Of a stretch of DNA of 64,000 nt, positions 7,901-17,400 are shown piece by piece. Source of the stretch: Nodosilinea sp. PGN35 (GTDB lineage: Bacteria; Cyanobacteriota; Cyanobacteriia; Phormidesmidales; Phormidesmidaceae); the NCBI RefSeq assembly GCF_029109325.1, contig NZ_JAQKQJ010000010.1:930001-994000 (forward strand). Reading direction: 5' to 3'. Under the pieces are notes generated by a model. That model was not told the DNA's origin. It did not search any database and saw nothing but the letters and a program-made list of their open reading frames with translations. How positions within the stretch are numbered: the stretch's first letter is position 1; each line of letters begins with the position of its first letter. Position numbers and translations under genes: made by a program.

Positions 7901-8732
7901 AAGTCTAAACTTCCTGTTTTTAGTCGTTGCAATTGACTTATCGCGATCGCAGCTGCACCCTTTAACCTGCTCACTTGAGCCCGCGCACGGTTCAGCTCAA
8001 CGGGAACTGCACCACATCAAATCAGCTGCACGGTAGGCCTGTTAACTTTTGCCTGTCAGTTTTTTAAAGACAAACGCCAGCGGGTTCTTCGCCCAGCATG
8101 CCAGGCCCTCAACCGCATCATTTTGACCGGTTAAAAATGAGTTTGAGCAAGGAATTCAAATCCTAGGTTAGGCTCAATAGCTAAACGTTTGTGCCCAGCT
8201 CGAAAACCGCTGCTCCGGTACCGCCAGTTCTCCAAACAGAAAACTTCTGGCCGCTACAGATCAGCTGGACTGGCAAAAACTATAGACAGCTACCGCGTTG
8301 AAAATCCCGGCCACCAGCCGCAATCACCACCGGCAGAGAGGAGCGCAAAACTGGCGCTGCCTGATCTGGCTAACATCAGATCGCTCCATAAAAGCTGGTT
8401 CAGGACGTTCTGATATCCCAAAAGTACGGCTCTTAATTAGTCAGCGCCGCTGTGCTTCCTTAGAAAAAATTTTGTTTAGGGGGGAGTCAAGCCGCCTGGA
8501 ATTCTCACTGCCATAACCGGCAGGCCAACTCGGCTCAGGCGGGCCAAGCGCAACCCCTTCAGCAAAGGCTGATAGATCTCGGTGTAGAAGTATGACTGGT
8601 TAGAAATTAGCATGAACATACACCAACTTCATACCCATTCTGCGCTAGCTGCCAAGCCTTTAAACAAACGCAGAACAGATGGGTTTGGCTTTAGTTTACT
8701 ACCAAACTCTCTAAGCGACAACCAACGTTTGC
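7901..8732. other. Long intergenic stretch without a recognisable gene
   Basis: These 832 bp hold only short overlapping frames without family motifs or ribosome sites. One HIP1-like site lies near 7943. The region upstream of the acyltransferase gene presumably includes its promoter. No tRNA fold, terminator with T-run or known element could be identified. The base composition suggests decayed coding DNA, but no residual domain can be named. Confidence 0.5.
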
Positions 8733-9446
8733 TCAGCTCTGCAATAGCCCACTGGGGAGCGTTGCGCCGGTCAGATCAGCCTCGGCCAGGGTAGCCCCAG
8801 TCAGGTCGGCCCCGGTGAGATTAGCCCCGCACAAAATCGCGCCCCGGAGGTCAGCATAGCTGAGGTCAGCCCCTTGCAGATTGGCTCCGCTCAGGTCGGT
8901 CTTGGGCGACTCGGGGCGAAAGCCCTGGCCCAACTGGGCGCGGCAGAGCTTGGCCCCGCTCAAGTTAGTCTGGGCGAGTTGGGCACCGCTGAGGTGGGCA
9001 TAGCTCAGATTGGCCCCTTCTAGGTTGGCTGACCTGAGGTTGGTTTGCTGATCGGAGGTGGGGCGCAGATCGGCGTCGATCAGCAGGGCGTGGGCCAAGT
9101 TGGCGGTTTGAAAGTTGACGCCGCAGAGAATGGCTTTGATCAGGTTAGCGCGGCTCAGATCGGCACCTACAAACACCGCGCCGCTGAGGTCGGCGTCGCG
9201 TAGCTGGGCCTGGGCGCACCGGGCGGCGGTGAAGTCGGCTCCCCACAGCAGGGCTTCGCTGAGGTCGGCCTGGGTGAAACTGCTGTGGGCAAAGTGGGTG
9301 CGGCCCAGGCGAGCCTGGCGCAGGTCGCTGTGGCTAAAGTCGGCACCGCTGAGGTGAGCTTGCAGTAGCTCAATATCGACCAGCCTGAGACCCGAGAAGG
9401 TGCGATCGCCCCGGCCATAGCGCCTTAAAATTTCACCCGCATCCAT
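8733..9446 (-). CDS. Pentapeptide-repeat protein
   Basis: 237 aa, of which nearly all from residue 20 onward is pentapeptide repeat of the A(D/N)LXX type, for example LSGADFSHSDLRQARLGRT and LTGADLTGATLAEADLTGAT. A short break (RPTSDQQTNLRSANLEG) and a second break around GQGFRPESPKTDLSG interrupt the helix. Such proteins fold as right-handed quadrilateral beta-helices; in cyanobacteria their functions are mostly unknown. No signal peptide is present, so a cytoplasmic location is likely. It precedes nothing obvious; the downstream DNA is the 832-bp empty stretch. Confidence 0.9.
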   Translation of the reverse strand: MDAGEILRRYGRGDRTFSGLRLVDIELLQAHLSGADFSHSDLRQARLGRTHFAHSSFTQADLSEALLWGADFTAARCAQAQLRDADLSGAVFVGADLSRANLIKAILCGVNFQTANLAHALLIDADLRPTSDQQTNLRSANLEGANLSYAHLSGAQLAQTNLSGAKLCRAQLGQGFRPESPKTDLSGANLQGADLSYADLRGAILCGANLTGADLTGATLAEADLTGATLPSGLLQS

Positions 9447-9509
9447 GGATCACTCGCCGCTCAAGTATTTCAGCAGTTTACTGGACACTGTCTACCTCAG
9501 AACAGAGAT

Positions 9510-9791
9510 TCAGGGGCAACGGCAAATACTGGGATGGGGTAAAGCAGTGGTCAGTTCTGCTTTGCCGTCTGGGGCCGCGATCGCCCATTCGTAGCACTCC
9601 ACGCTGTTCAGATCGCAGCAGGTGCAGTCAGTGCACTGGGTTGGCCTAGGCAAGCTGCGAATGCGCCCCTTGCGCATCAGCTTAGCCAGCATGGGCCGCA
9701 ACGCCTGACTACTGGTGTGAAAATGCAGCGATAGGTCGGCCATAGACACGGTTCCGTGGGCGGCAATGTAGGTTTGGAGGGCGGTGAGCAT
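9510..9791 (-). CDS. feoC: FeoC-like winged-helix protein with cysteine cluster
   Basis: 93 aa. The N-terminal half (residues 1-48) resembles a winged helix (VSMADLSLHFHTSSQALRPM, LMRKGRIRSL). It is followed by the cysteine-rich segment CTDCTCCDLNSVECYEW, with five cysteines that could hold an iron-sulfur cluster as in FeoC proteins. FeoC proteins are thought to act as regulators or stabilisers of FeoB. The gene starts 4 nt after the feoB stop, so it is translated from the same message. Confidence 0.78.
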   Translation of the reverse strand: MLTALQTYIAAHGTVSMADLSLHFHTSSQALRPMLAKLMRKGRIRSLPRPTQCTDCTCCDLNSVECYEWAIAAPDGKAELTTALPHPSICRCP

Positions 9792-9795
9792 AGGG

Positions 9796-12126
9796 CTATC
9801 CCTCCACCAGTAGCGATCGCCTGCGCCGGGCCAGTCGAGAGTAGCGCATCAGGAGAATGGTGGCGATCGCTGCCCCCGTGAGCCCTGCAATCCAGGCGGC
9901 GGCGCTGGCGGGGTGGCGCGCGAAGGTCATCACCTGGTAGTACATGACGGCGCTCCAGTAGGCCAGGGCCGTAGTCCATACCCCGACAAAGGTCGTCCAA
10001 CCGGCGTTGGTTTCGCGGTAAACGGCCCCCATGGCGGCAGCGCAGGGGAAGTACATCAGCACAAACAGCAGGTAGGCAAAGGCTCCCACCCTGCCATCGA
10101 AACGCAGCGCCATCTGGCCAAAGGTGGTGTGGGTAACGGCCTGTTCTGCGGCGGCGGCATCCAGGTCGCTGACATTGCCAATGGCAAGACCGAGGGGGTC
10201 GAGCAGGGTGCCGGGGAGGGCAGCCAGGTTGGCGGGGATAGTCGCAAAGGCTTCCCCAATGCTGCCAAAAAAGTCGAAGTCGTCGCCGCCCAGGTCTACC
10301 CCGGCGGCGGCGGCTTCATCCCGAGCCAGCTGACTGTAAAGCGAATCAAGGGTGCCGACGACGGCCTCCTTAGCAAACACTCCCGTAAAAATGCCGACGG
10401 TGGCGGGCCAGTTGTCCTGGGTCAGCCCCATGGGGGCAAAGACGGGGGTGACCCGCTGGCTCAGGGCGCTGAGGATGGAGTTTTCGCTGTCTTCATTGCC
10501 GATGGAGCCGTCAAGGCCAATGGAGTTGAGCAAACTCAGCACCATCACCATGGCGACGATCACCCGACCGGCTCGAATCACAAAGCTTTTGAGTCGTTCC
10601 CAGGTGCGCATCAGCACGCCCTTCAGAGTGGGCAGATGGTAGGTAGGAAGTTCCATCACAAAGGGGGCGGCCTCGCCCTTGAGCAATGTGTATTTCATAA
10701 TTAGCCCGGTGACGATCGCCGTCCCCATGCCGATCAGGTACAGCAAAAACACTATGTTCTGCCCGGCCCTGGGGAAGAAGGCGGCAGCAAACAGGGTGTA
10801 GACCGGCAGCCGAGCCCCGCAGGACATGAAGGGGTTCATCAGAATGGTGAGAATGCGATCGCGGCGGCTCTCCAGGGTGCGGGTGGCCATAATTGCGGGC
10901 ACGTTGCAGCCAAAGCCCACCAGCATGGGCACAAAGGATTTGCCGGGCAGACCGACAAACCGCATAAAGCGATCCATCACAAAGGCGGCCCGGGCCATAT
11001 AGCCGCTGTCTTCTAAAAAGGCCATAAACAAAAAGAGGCAGGCAATCACCGGAATAAACGTGGCCACGGTCTGAATGCCGCCGCCCATGCCATTGGCCAG
11101 CGCCACCGTGACTAAATCCGGCAGGCCAATGGCTGCCAGTAGGCGACCCAGGCCATCGACAAAAATAGTGCCAAACAAAATGTCAAAGAAGTCGATGAAG
11201 GCGCTGCCCACGTTGATGGCAAACATAAACAGCACATACATCACCCCCAAAAAGATGGGAATGCCTAGCCAGCGGTTCAGCACGATCTGGTCGATCTGAT
11301 CGGATTTGGTGACGCTGACCTGCCGAGGTCGGGAGGCCACGTCGTTGACCAGGCGATGGGCATAACCATAGCGGCTGTCGGCTACGGCAATGTCGATGTC
11401 TTCGCCCAGCACTTGGTGAATGCGGTGGCGCTGCTCCGCCACCTGGTGCACCAGATCAGGGGAGAGGTTAGGCCCGTCGCTGTCGTCGTACTCCAGCAGT
11501 TTGAGCGCCATCCAGCGATCGCGGGGGGTGGGGCGGCTGGCCCCGGCGATCGCCGGTATCAGCACCGACAACGCCTCTTCAATCACCGTTGGGTAGACCA
11601 CCTGGGCCTGGGGCCGATAGGGAGCCCGCAAAAAATCGTGCAGGCAGTGCCTGAGATCTTCAATGCCCTGCCCCTTGGCTGCCACCATTGCCACAACCGG
11701 ACAGCCCAGCCGTTCTGACAACAGTTTGGCGCTGACTCGGGTACCGTGCTCCTGGGCCACATCGGTCATATTCAGCGCTACCACCAGGGGAAGGCCCATC
11801 TCCAGTATTTGAGTGGTGAGGTAGAGGTTGCGCTCCAGGTTTGACGCATCGACAATGTCCACCACCACCTGGGCAGTACCGGAGAGCAAATAGTTGCGGG
11901 CGATCGCTTCGTCGATACTGCCCTCTGAGTCCGAATCAATGGCGTAGATACCGGGCAAATCGACTACCGTAACCGCCTGTTCGCCGTAGCGATAGCGGCC
12001 TTCCTTGCGATCGACGGTGACACCGGGCCAGTTGCCCACCTGCTGATTCGCTCCGGTGAGAGCGTTGAATAGGGTGGTTTTGCCGCAGTTGGGGTTGCCC
12101 AGGAGGGCGATGGTGGGGGGAGTCAT
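9796..12126 (-). CDS. feoB: Ferrous iron transporter FeoB
   Basis: 776 aa, full length. The N-terminal G-domain has the P-loop GNPNCGKTTLFN (about residues 10-21), the switch region GNWPGVTVDRKEG, DLPGIY and NMTD. Helical GDI-like and multi-spanning membrane domains follow, including the gate segments GFGCNVPAIMATRTLESRRD and GVFAKEAVVGTL. It imports Fe(II) across the inner membrane with GTP hydrolysis. It lies between feoA (127 bp upstream) and feoC (4 bp downstream), a complete Feo operon read on the minus strand. Confidence 0.97.
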   Translation of the reverse strand: MTPPTIALLGNPNCGKTTLFNALTGANQQVGNWPGVTVDRKEGRYRYGEQAVTVVDLPGIYAIDSDSEGSIDEAIARNYLLSGTAQVVVDIVDASNLERNLYLTTQILEMGLPLVVALNMTDVAQEHGTRVSAKLLSERLGCPVVAMVAAKGQGIEDLRHCLHDFLRAPYRPQAQVVYPTVIEEALSVLIPAIAGASRPTPRDRWMALKLLEYDDSDGPNLSPDLVHQVAEQRHRIHQVLGEDIDIAVADSRYGYAHRLVNDVASRPRQVSVTKSDQIDQIVLNRWLGIPIFLGVMYVLFMFAINVGSAFIDFFDILFGTIFVDGLGRLLAAIGLPDLVTVALANGMGGGIQTVATFIPVIACLFLFMAFLEDSGYMARAAFVMDRFMRFVGLPGKSFVPMLVGFGCNVPAIMATRTLESRRDRILTILMNPFMSCGARLPVYTLFAAAFFPRAGQNIVFLLYLIGMGTAIVTGLIMKYTLLKGEAAPFVMELPTYHLPTLKGVLMRTWERLKSFVIRAGRVIVAMVMVLSLLNSIGLDGSIGNEDSENSILSALSQRVTPVFAPMGLTQDNWPATVGIFTGVFAKEAVVGTLDSLYSQLARDEAAAAGVDLGGDDFDFFGSIGEAFATIPANLAALPGTLLDPLGLAIGNVSDLDAAAAEQAVTHTTFGQMALRFDGRVGAFAYLLFVLMYFPCAAAMGAVYRETNAGWTTFVGVWTTALAYWSAVMYYQVMTFARHPASAAAWIAGLTGAAIATILLMRYSRLARRRRSLLVEG

Positions 12127-12253
12127 AGGGGTAGGGAGGGTGGGGAGTGGGGGGTGGGAGGGTTATGGTGCAGGGTCTACGGTGCAAGGTTTAAAGTGCT
12201 GCCGCCAACTGAGGCTGCTCCCCCGTAAACCGTGAACCGTAAACCGCCTACCC

Positions 12254-12973
12254 CTAGACCCCCTCAACTTTCAGCGCTGCGGCCTCACCCTTTCTCAGGC
12301 TGAGTTTGTAGCCGCGCACTTCAATTTCAATGGGATCGCCCATGGGGGCCTGGCGGGTGACGGTGAAATAGGTGCCGGGGGTGAGCCCCATCGGCAGCAG
12401 CTTCTCGCGGTAGGCGCGATGGGCGTTTTCGTAGCCCACAATGCGGCCAGATTGGCCCACCGCCAGGGCACCCAGGTGGAGGGATGCTGGGATCACGCCG
12501 TCTGCGGTGACGGGCTGGGCTGGGGCTGGCTGTGTCATGGCTTGTGCTTCCGTGAGTTGGCTTGTGGCGACCTGCACGGCTGTCATCTGGGCGGTTGTCA
12601 CCAAAACTCGATGGGCCATGCCCGACCCCAGGCCAATGCGGCACCCCTGAAGCCCGACAATGACGGAGCCACTTTCGGTACGGCTGACTACGGCAATCTC
12701 GCAGCCCTGCACGATTCCCACATCCATTAGACGGCGCACCAGGCGACGGCCGCCTTGGATACTCACAACCCAGACGCGATCGCCTATGGCGGCCATAGTT
12801 AGGGGCAAGGATGCCGAGACGGCCGCCCCAGGCGCGACACCATCGGTCGCCCCCCAGTCGCCGCCTGAGGCGGGGGCGTCACCCAAATCAGCGGTACCAC
12901 CCACAAAGGTGATATCTAAGACCTCGGCCTCCAGGGCGGCGGATGGGGCAGTACTGAGAAAATTGTGCTCCAT
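12254..12973 (-). CDS. feoA: Tandem-domain FeoA protein
   Basis: 239 aa from the ATG at 12973, preceded by GGAG at a good distance; a start 9 codons upstream is possible but has no site. FeoA proteins are normally about 75-90 aa; this one holds two FeoA/SH3-like domains. The first is about residues 60-130 (GDRVWVVSIQGGRRLVRRL, MDVGIVQG). The second is about residues 160-239 (GQSGRIVGYENAHRAYREKL, MGLTPGTYFTV). An Ala/Pro/Gln-rich linker joins them, and the first 55 residues are low-complexity. FeoA assists FeoB in Fe(II) uptake. It is the first gene of feoA-feoB-feoC. Confidence 0.88.
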   Translation of the reverse strand: MEHNFLSTAPSAALEAEVLDITFVGGTADLGDAPASGGDWGATDGVAPGAAVSASLPLTMAAIGDRVWVVSIQGGRRLVRRLMDVGIVQGCEIAVVSRTESGSVIVGLQGCRIGLGSGMAHRVLVTTAQMTAVQVATSQLTEAQAMTQPAPAQPVTADGVIPASLHLGALAVGQSGRIVGYENAHRAYREKLLPMGLTPGTYFTVTRQAPMGDPIEIEVRGYKLSLRKGEAAALKVEGV

Positions 12974-13674
12974 AGGGACTCCAGCGTCACAACCAGGCAA
13001 AACAGACGATCGCAGTCGTTGATGTCAGCGGCACAGGTTGACAGGTGAACCCCTCTGGCGGGGGCATTGCGGCCCTCAGGCCCAACCCGTTCCAACCGAA
13101 TAGCTACCGGCAGTATCAGGAATCTCTCTCATCTACCGACACTAATAATATCACTAGATCACTAAAAAGAGATATTATGGTTAAACGATTTAGAGGAGCC
13201 AAGCGGCGGCAAAAGCTGGGGCGGTAAAATCTGTAGCTTTTCTAACCAGGGGGTTCTGGTGCTACAGGCCCGGCTGAGCCAACCCTAAGCTTTGCAGGTG
13301 GACGGGAAGCAGCGTTTTAAAGAATGGTGGAAAACCCAGACCAGGCCAGCGTCAGCCGCGAACAGCTAATGCAAAAGAGAGTTATTAAGGCCGTATATCC
13401 TTATTACTGCAAAAATCCGCTCGCCAGCGGGTTCTTAATTCCAGCTTAAGGGTTGCCCCTGGCCAGGGCATCGCCGTCAACCCATCTCACAATGCAAAAG
13501 AGCCCGCTGTCAGCGGGCTCTAGAGAACAGGTGTTGAAACCAGGGAGAGTTGGCGCGATCGCATCTGGTTCCGATGGGTCAGCAGAGCGGTGGAACAACC
13601 TTTGCCGGGGCGTCGGGTAGCAGATACCTGGCACCTGCTACCCGGAGTGATGGGCCAGCTTACGCCACTGATTG
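12974..13674. promoter_or_regulatory. Promoter region of the feo operon and downstream space of the Cys-rich gene
   Basis: The 170-210 bp upstream of feoA contain an inverted repeat ATAATATC (13145-13152)/GATATTAT (13171-13178) with an 18-bp spacer in an AT-rich patch. This could be an operator, though it does not match the 19-bp Fur box closely. A 16-codon basic frame (13177-13227, MVKRFRGAKRRQKLGR) starts within it but has no supporting evidence. The rest up to 13498 shows no gene. A terminator-like hairpin for the convergent side is listed separately. Confidence 0.4.
13499..13521 (-). terminator. Hairpin terminator of the cysteine-rich gene
   Basis: Perfect 11-bp stem AGAGCCCGCTG (13499-13509) / CAGCGGGCTCT (13511-13521). 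On the minus strand it is followed by TTTTGCATT, a short T-run, as expected for an intrinsic terminator. It lies about 150 bp after the stop codon at 13675. Confidence 0.7.
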
Positions 13675-13917
13675 CTAGGGCAGAGCCAGAGGGACAAACT
13701 GAGCGCAGGCCATCACTGGCGACTCTAGTTTGCCGTTGAGAGTACAGTCGGCCTTGCCGCAGAGGTAGCAGTTGGCCTGGCGATAGCTGGTGCATCTCTG
13801 CACCGGGTAGTCGATCGCCCCCGCCATCGAGCAGTTGCGAGTGAGACAGTCGGTGCAGTTGACGGTTCGCGAAATTGTCGTCAGGGATGGCAGCGATTGA
13901 ACGGTTGCTTGAGCCAT
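13675..13917 (-). CDS. Small cysteine-rich protein made of two copies of a four-Cys motif
   Basis: 80 aa from the ATG at 13917, chosen because AAGGAGA precedes it. After about 19 residues the protein consists of two adjacent 26-residue units that align without gaps: NCTDCLTRNCSMAGAIDYPV... and NCYLCGKADCTLNGKLESPV... . The shared pattern is NC-x2-C-x4-C-x3-G-x4-PV-x2-C-x2-aromatic. Eight conserved cysteines suggest binding of metal or iron-sulfur clusters. No signal peptide is visible. The family is not recognised. It has its own promoter space and terminator; the nearest genes are the feo operon, whose FeoC also carries a CTDC motif. A role in iron or redox handling is inference only. Confidence 0.72.
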   Translation of the reverse strand: MAQATVQSLPSLTTISRTVNCTDCLTRNCSMAGAIDYPVQRCTSYRQANCYLCGKADCTLNGKLESPVMACAQFVPLALP

Positions 13918-14199
13918 GGGATTCTCCTTGTAGTGATGACGATGGGTGAAGGGACTTTTGTCATCCACTACACAATACTGCTGGGGCCTGAGGAGGACTA
14001 GCCCAGGGAAATCGCCTCCAAGCAGCAATGGCTTGCAACTAGTTTCACCTGGCTCAGCCAAATTTCATCGATAGGTAGCGATTGAGCAATTAAAGCGGGG
14101 ACGAGGTTGAGCGGTGTTGTTGCCAATGGGTTCTAGCTATTTATCACAAATCTTTTCACCTCTGTTTTTTAGCAATGACTTTTTGAGCAATGGCGACTG
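13918..14199. other. Spacer upstream of the cysteine-rich gene
   Basis: 282 bp. It contains the ribosome site (AAGGAGA at about 13925) and presumably the promoter of the cysteine-rich gene; no other gene or motif is recognised. It ends where a 107-bp inverted-repeat element begins. Confidence 0.4.
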
Positions 14200-14306
14200 A
14201 TACCAAATCCGAATTACATACCCCCGATGCCCAAAAGGCCAACCTGTAGGGGCGAACCCACGTGTTCGCCCTGGGGAATCGGGGGTAGCCAAGCAGGATT
14301 TAGTAT
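14200..14306. repeat. 107-bp miniature inverted-repeat element, family 1 copy A
   Basis: It starts ATACCAAATCCGAATTACAT and ends AAGCAGGATTTAGTAT. The ends are imperfect inverted repeats: ATAC(C/T)AAATCC, then TACCCCCGAT about 8 bp further in. The centre folds as GGGCGAAC-ccacgt-GTTCGCCC. A copy of identical length and about 95% or more identity lies at 46187-46293 in the opposite orientation. No coding capacity. It is MITE-like, or an excised/retained hairpin repeat of the genome. Confidence 0.8.
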
Positions 14307-14425
14307 GAAGTAAGGCAAACTCTAGGAAAGATTTTCCCTCAATGGAGGATGGGCAAAGGGTTTTACCCGTACCCATCAAGGTTGTCGAGCGATGGGCAGG
14401 CAAGCTTTGCCCATCCTTGTATCTT

Positions 14426-17400
14426 TTAAGGGTTCATCAGCCGCCAGCGTCTGGGGCGTTGGTCGGGGGGTACCAAGTTGCCTTCATGCAGCGCGATCGC
14501 CACCTGGGTCAGCAGAGATTCTGCGGTAAAGGGCTTGTTGAGAAAGTAGGTGGCCCCTACGCCCAAGGCCGGGTCGCCGTGGCGGGGAAGGCCGCTGAGG
14601 GCAATGATTGGGATCTCGGGGTTGAGGGTTCTCAGGCTTTCGATCAGAGTCAAACCGTCGAGGAGCGGCATCATAATATCGGTCACCACCAGCTGAATAT
14701 CGCCCCGGTGCTGGCGGTACAGATCGAGGGCGGCGGCCCCGTTTTCGGCCAGCAGAGGGCGGTAGTGGTGGCTTTCCAGCAGCGATCGCAGCATCTGGCG
14801 CACCGCTGCTTCGTCTTCCACCACCAAAACCAGTGCCCCCCGGCTGTCGGAAGTCGGCGGAGATGCGATCGCTGGCGGTTTTTGCTCTGCCGCCTGGCCC
14901 GCCATCAGAGGGAAATAGACCTTAAACTGGGTGCCCTGGCCGACCTCGCTCACCACCTGCAAAAACCCCTGATTGGCTTTCACCAGGCCGCGCACCGTGG
15001 CCAACCCCAGGCCGGTGCCCTGGCCCGGCGCTTTGGTGGTAAAAAACGGGTCAAACATCCGCTCCTGCACCTCGGGGGCAATGCCCGTGCCGGTATCGGC
15101 CACGGTGATGGCGGCATAGGGGCCCACCTGGGCATCGAGGTTTTGGGCCGCCATCGCCTCGTCCACCAGCACCGTCTCAGCCGAGAGGGTCAAGGTGCCG
15201 CCATTGGCCATGGCGTCGCGGGCATTGATGCACAGGTTCAAGACGATCTGGTGCAGGTAGGTGGGGTCGGCCAAAATCGTCCCCAGCGCGGGCTCAGAGG
15301 CCTCGGCAGCGGGCAAATTGACCCGAAGGGCGATCGCCTTGGGCAAACTCTGCCGCATAATTTCAACCTCTTCGCGCAGCAGTGCCGCCAGATCCACGGC
15401 GGTAGGCTCTCCCTGGCTGGCGCGGGTGACGCTCAAAATTTGCTTGACCAGATTGGCCCCGCGTTTGGCGCTGGTCTCCAGCAGTTTTAGCTGCTCTAGG
15501 CCTTTGGCACCCAGCCCTTTTTGGGTGAGTTGCAAAACCTGCGCCACGGTCAAAATCGGCGTGAGCACATTGTTGAGATCGTGGGCAATGCCCCCCGCCA
15601 GCGTACCCAGGCTCTCCAGCCGTTGGGCCTGGTAAAACTGGGCCTCCAGCCGCTTCTTTTCGGTAATGTCGGTGGAAATGCCGCAGATGGCGTAGGGGGT
15701 GCCGGTGGCATCGACCAGGGGAAATTTGACGGTGATGTAGCTGTGGATGCCGTCGGCCAGCGGAGCGGTGTCTTCGAGTTGCAGGAGCTGCCCCGTCGCA
15801 AAGATGGTTTGGTTTCGGGCGGCAAAACTGTCGGCGGTCTCCTCGGGCCACACCTCGTGGAGGGTTTTGCCCACCAGGTGGTCGGGGGTGGTGGCGAGCT
15901 GGTCGGCATAGCTGCGATTGACTAGCAGATGCCGGTTTTGAGCATCGATTAAATAGATGATCGCCGGGGAATGATCCAGAATGGCCTGGAGCCGCTGCTC
16001 GCTGTCTCGCAGGGCCTGCTCGGCCTGTTTGCGCTCGGTAATATCTTCGTAGGTGCTGACGTAGCCCGCAATCTCAGCGGTGGCGGATGCGATCGCCGCC
16101 GCTCGGGCTGAAATCCAGCGAGTTTCCTGCTGGGGGGTCAGCAGCCGAAACTCGGCCTGGCCCTCCCGCTGCTGCTCTAGATAGGCTTCCCAGGCCCGAA
16201 AGACCCAGGCGCGATCGTCGGGATGAATGGCTTGCAGCCACCCGTTGCCCAGAGAATTTTCTAGACTCAGGCCCGACATCTGCTGCCAGGCCCCGTTGGC
16301 GTACAGGCAGATGCCGTCGGCATTGGTCTGCAAAATCCCCACCGGGGCGGCGGCACTGAGGCTGCGAAACCGCTCTTCGCTCTCCTGCAGCACGGCTTGC
16401 ATGCGGGCTCGCTGGGTCAATTCCTGGCGGATTTGTTCGTAGAGTTCGGCCTGCTGAATGGCGATGCCCACCTGGGTACTCAGGCGTTTGAGGATGGTGA
16501 TTTCGGCGGCCTGCCACGGACGGGGCGCGGCGCAGTGGTGCACGATCAGCAAGCCCCACAGGCCATGACCCTGCAAAATCGGCACCGCCACACTGGCCTG
16601 CACCTGAAACTGCGCCAATAGCTGGACGTAGCAGGGCTCTAGACCGGGCTGGTGAATGTCGTTTAAGACCGATACGTGCCCCTGGTGGAAGGGTTCGATA
16701 AAGCGGTCTTCGAAGCAGGGGTCAACGATGGTGGTGTCTAAAATGGCGGGCCACCCGTCGCCCACAGATTCCATAATCACGTCGCCCTGCCAGTCGGGAT
16801 GGAAGCGAAAGATGATGACGCGATCGCACTCCAGCCACGCCCTCACCCGCTCCACGGTGCTGTGGAGCACCTGATTTAGATCGAGGGACTGGCGAATCTC
16901 CTGGGCAATGTCGGCCAGCAGCTGCTCCTGATGAACCTGCTGCTGGAGGGCGAGTTCGGCCTGCTTGCGATCGCTGATGTCAGAGTTGACGACGGTTACC
17001 AGCCAGCAGTCGTCGTCTATGCGCCTGGAGGTATGGCTGCTGCTAATCCAGCGCAGGGAGCCATCCCGGTGGCGAAACCGAAACTCAGCCGCTACGTCCC
17101 GTTCGGCCAGCAGCTCATCGACCAGCGGCATCAGCACCGTTTCGCGGTCGCTCGGCCAAACCCGCGACCACCAGAGCTGTGGATTGTCCATCAACTCCTG
17201 GGCGGTATAGCCAAAAACCGCTGCGCACCCGGCGGAAAAGTAGTCGTAGCTCCAGTCACGGTTGCTAAAAAGTCGGAAGCTGGCGATCGCGGCGATGGCG
17301 CTGTTGATAATCTGGCTCAGCTTGGCCTCCGAGGCTTGCAGCGAAAGCTCTAGCTGTTTGCGATCGCTGATGTCGATCGCCATCGCCGTCACCTGCCAGC

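Noticed and set aside
13177..13227. 16-codon basic frame MVKRFRGAKRRQKLGR
   Set aside because: Starts within the AT-rich inverted repeat upstream of feoA, very short, no strong ribosome site and no recognised relative.
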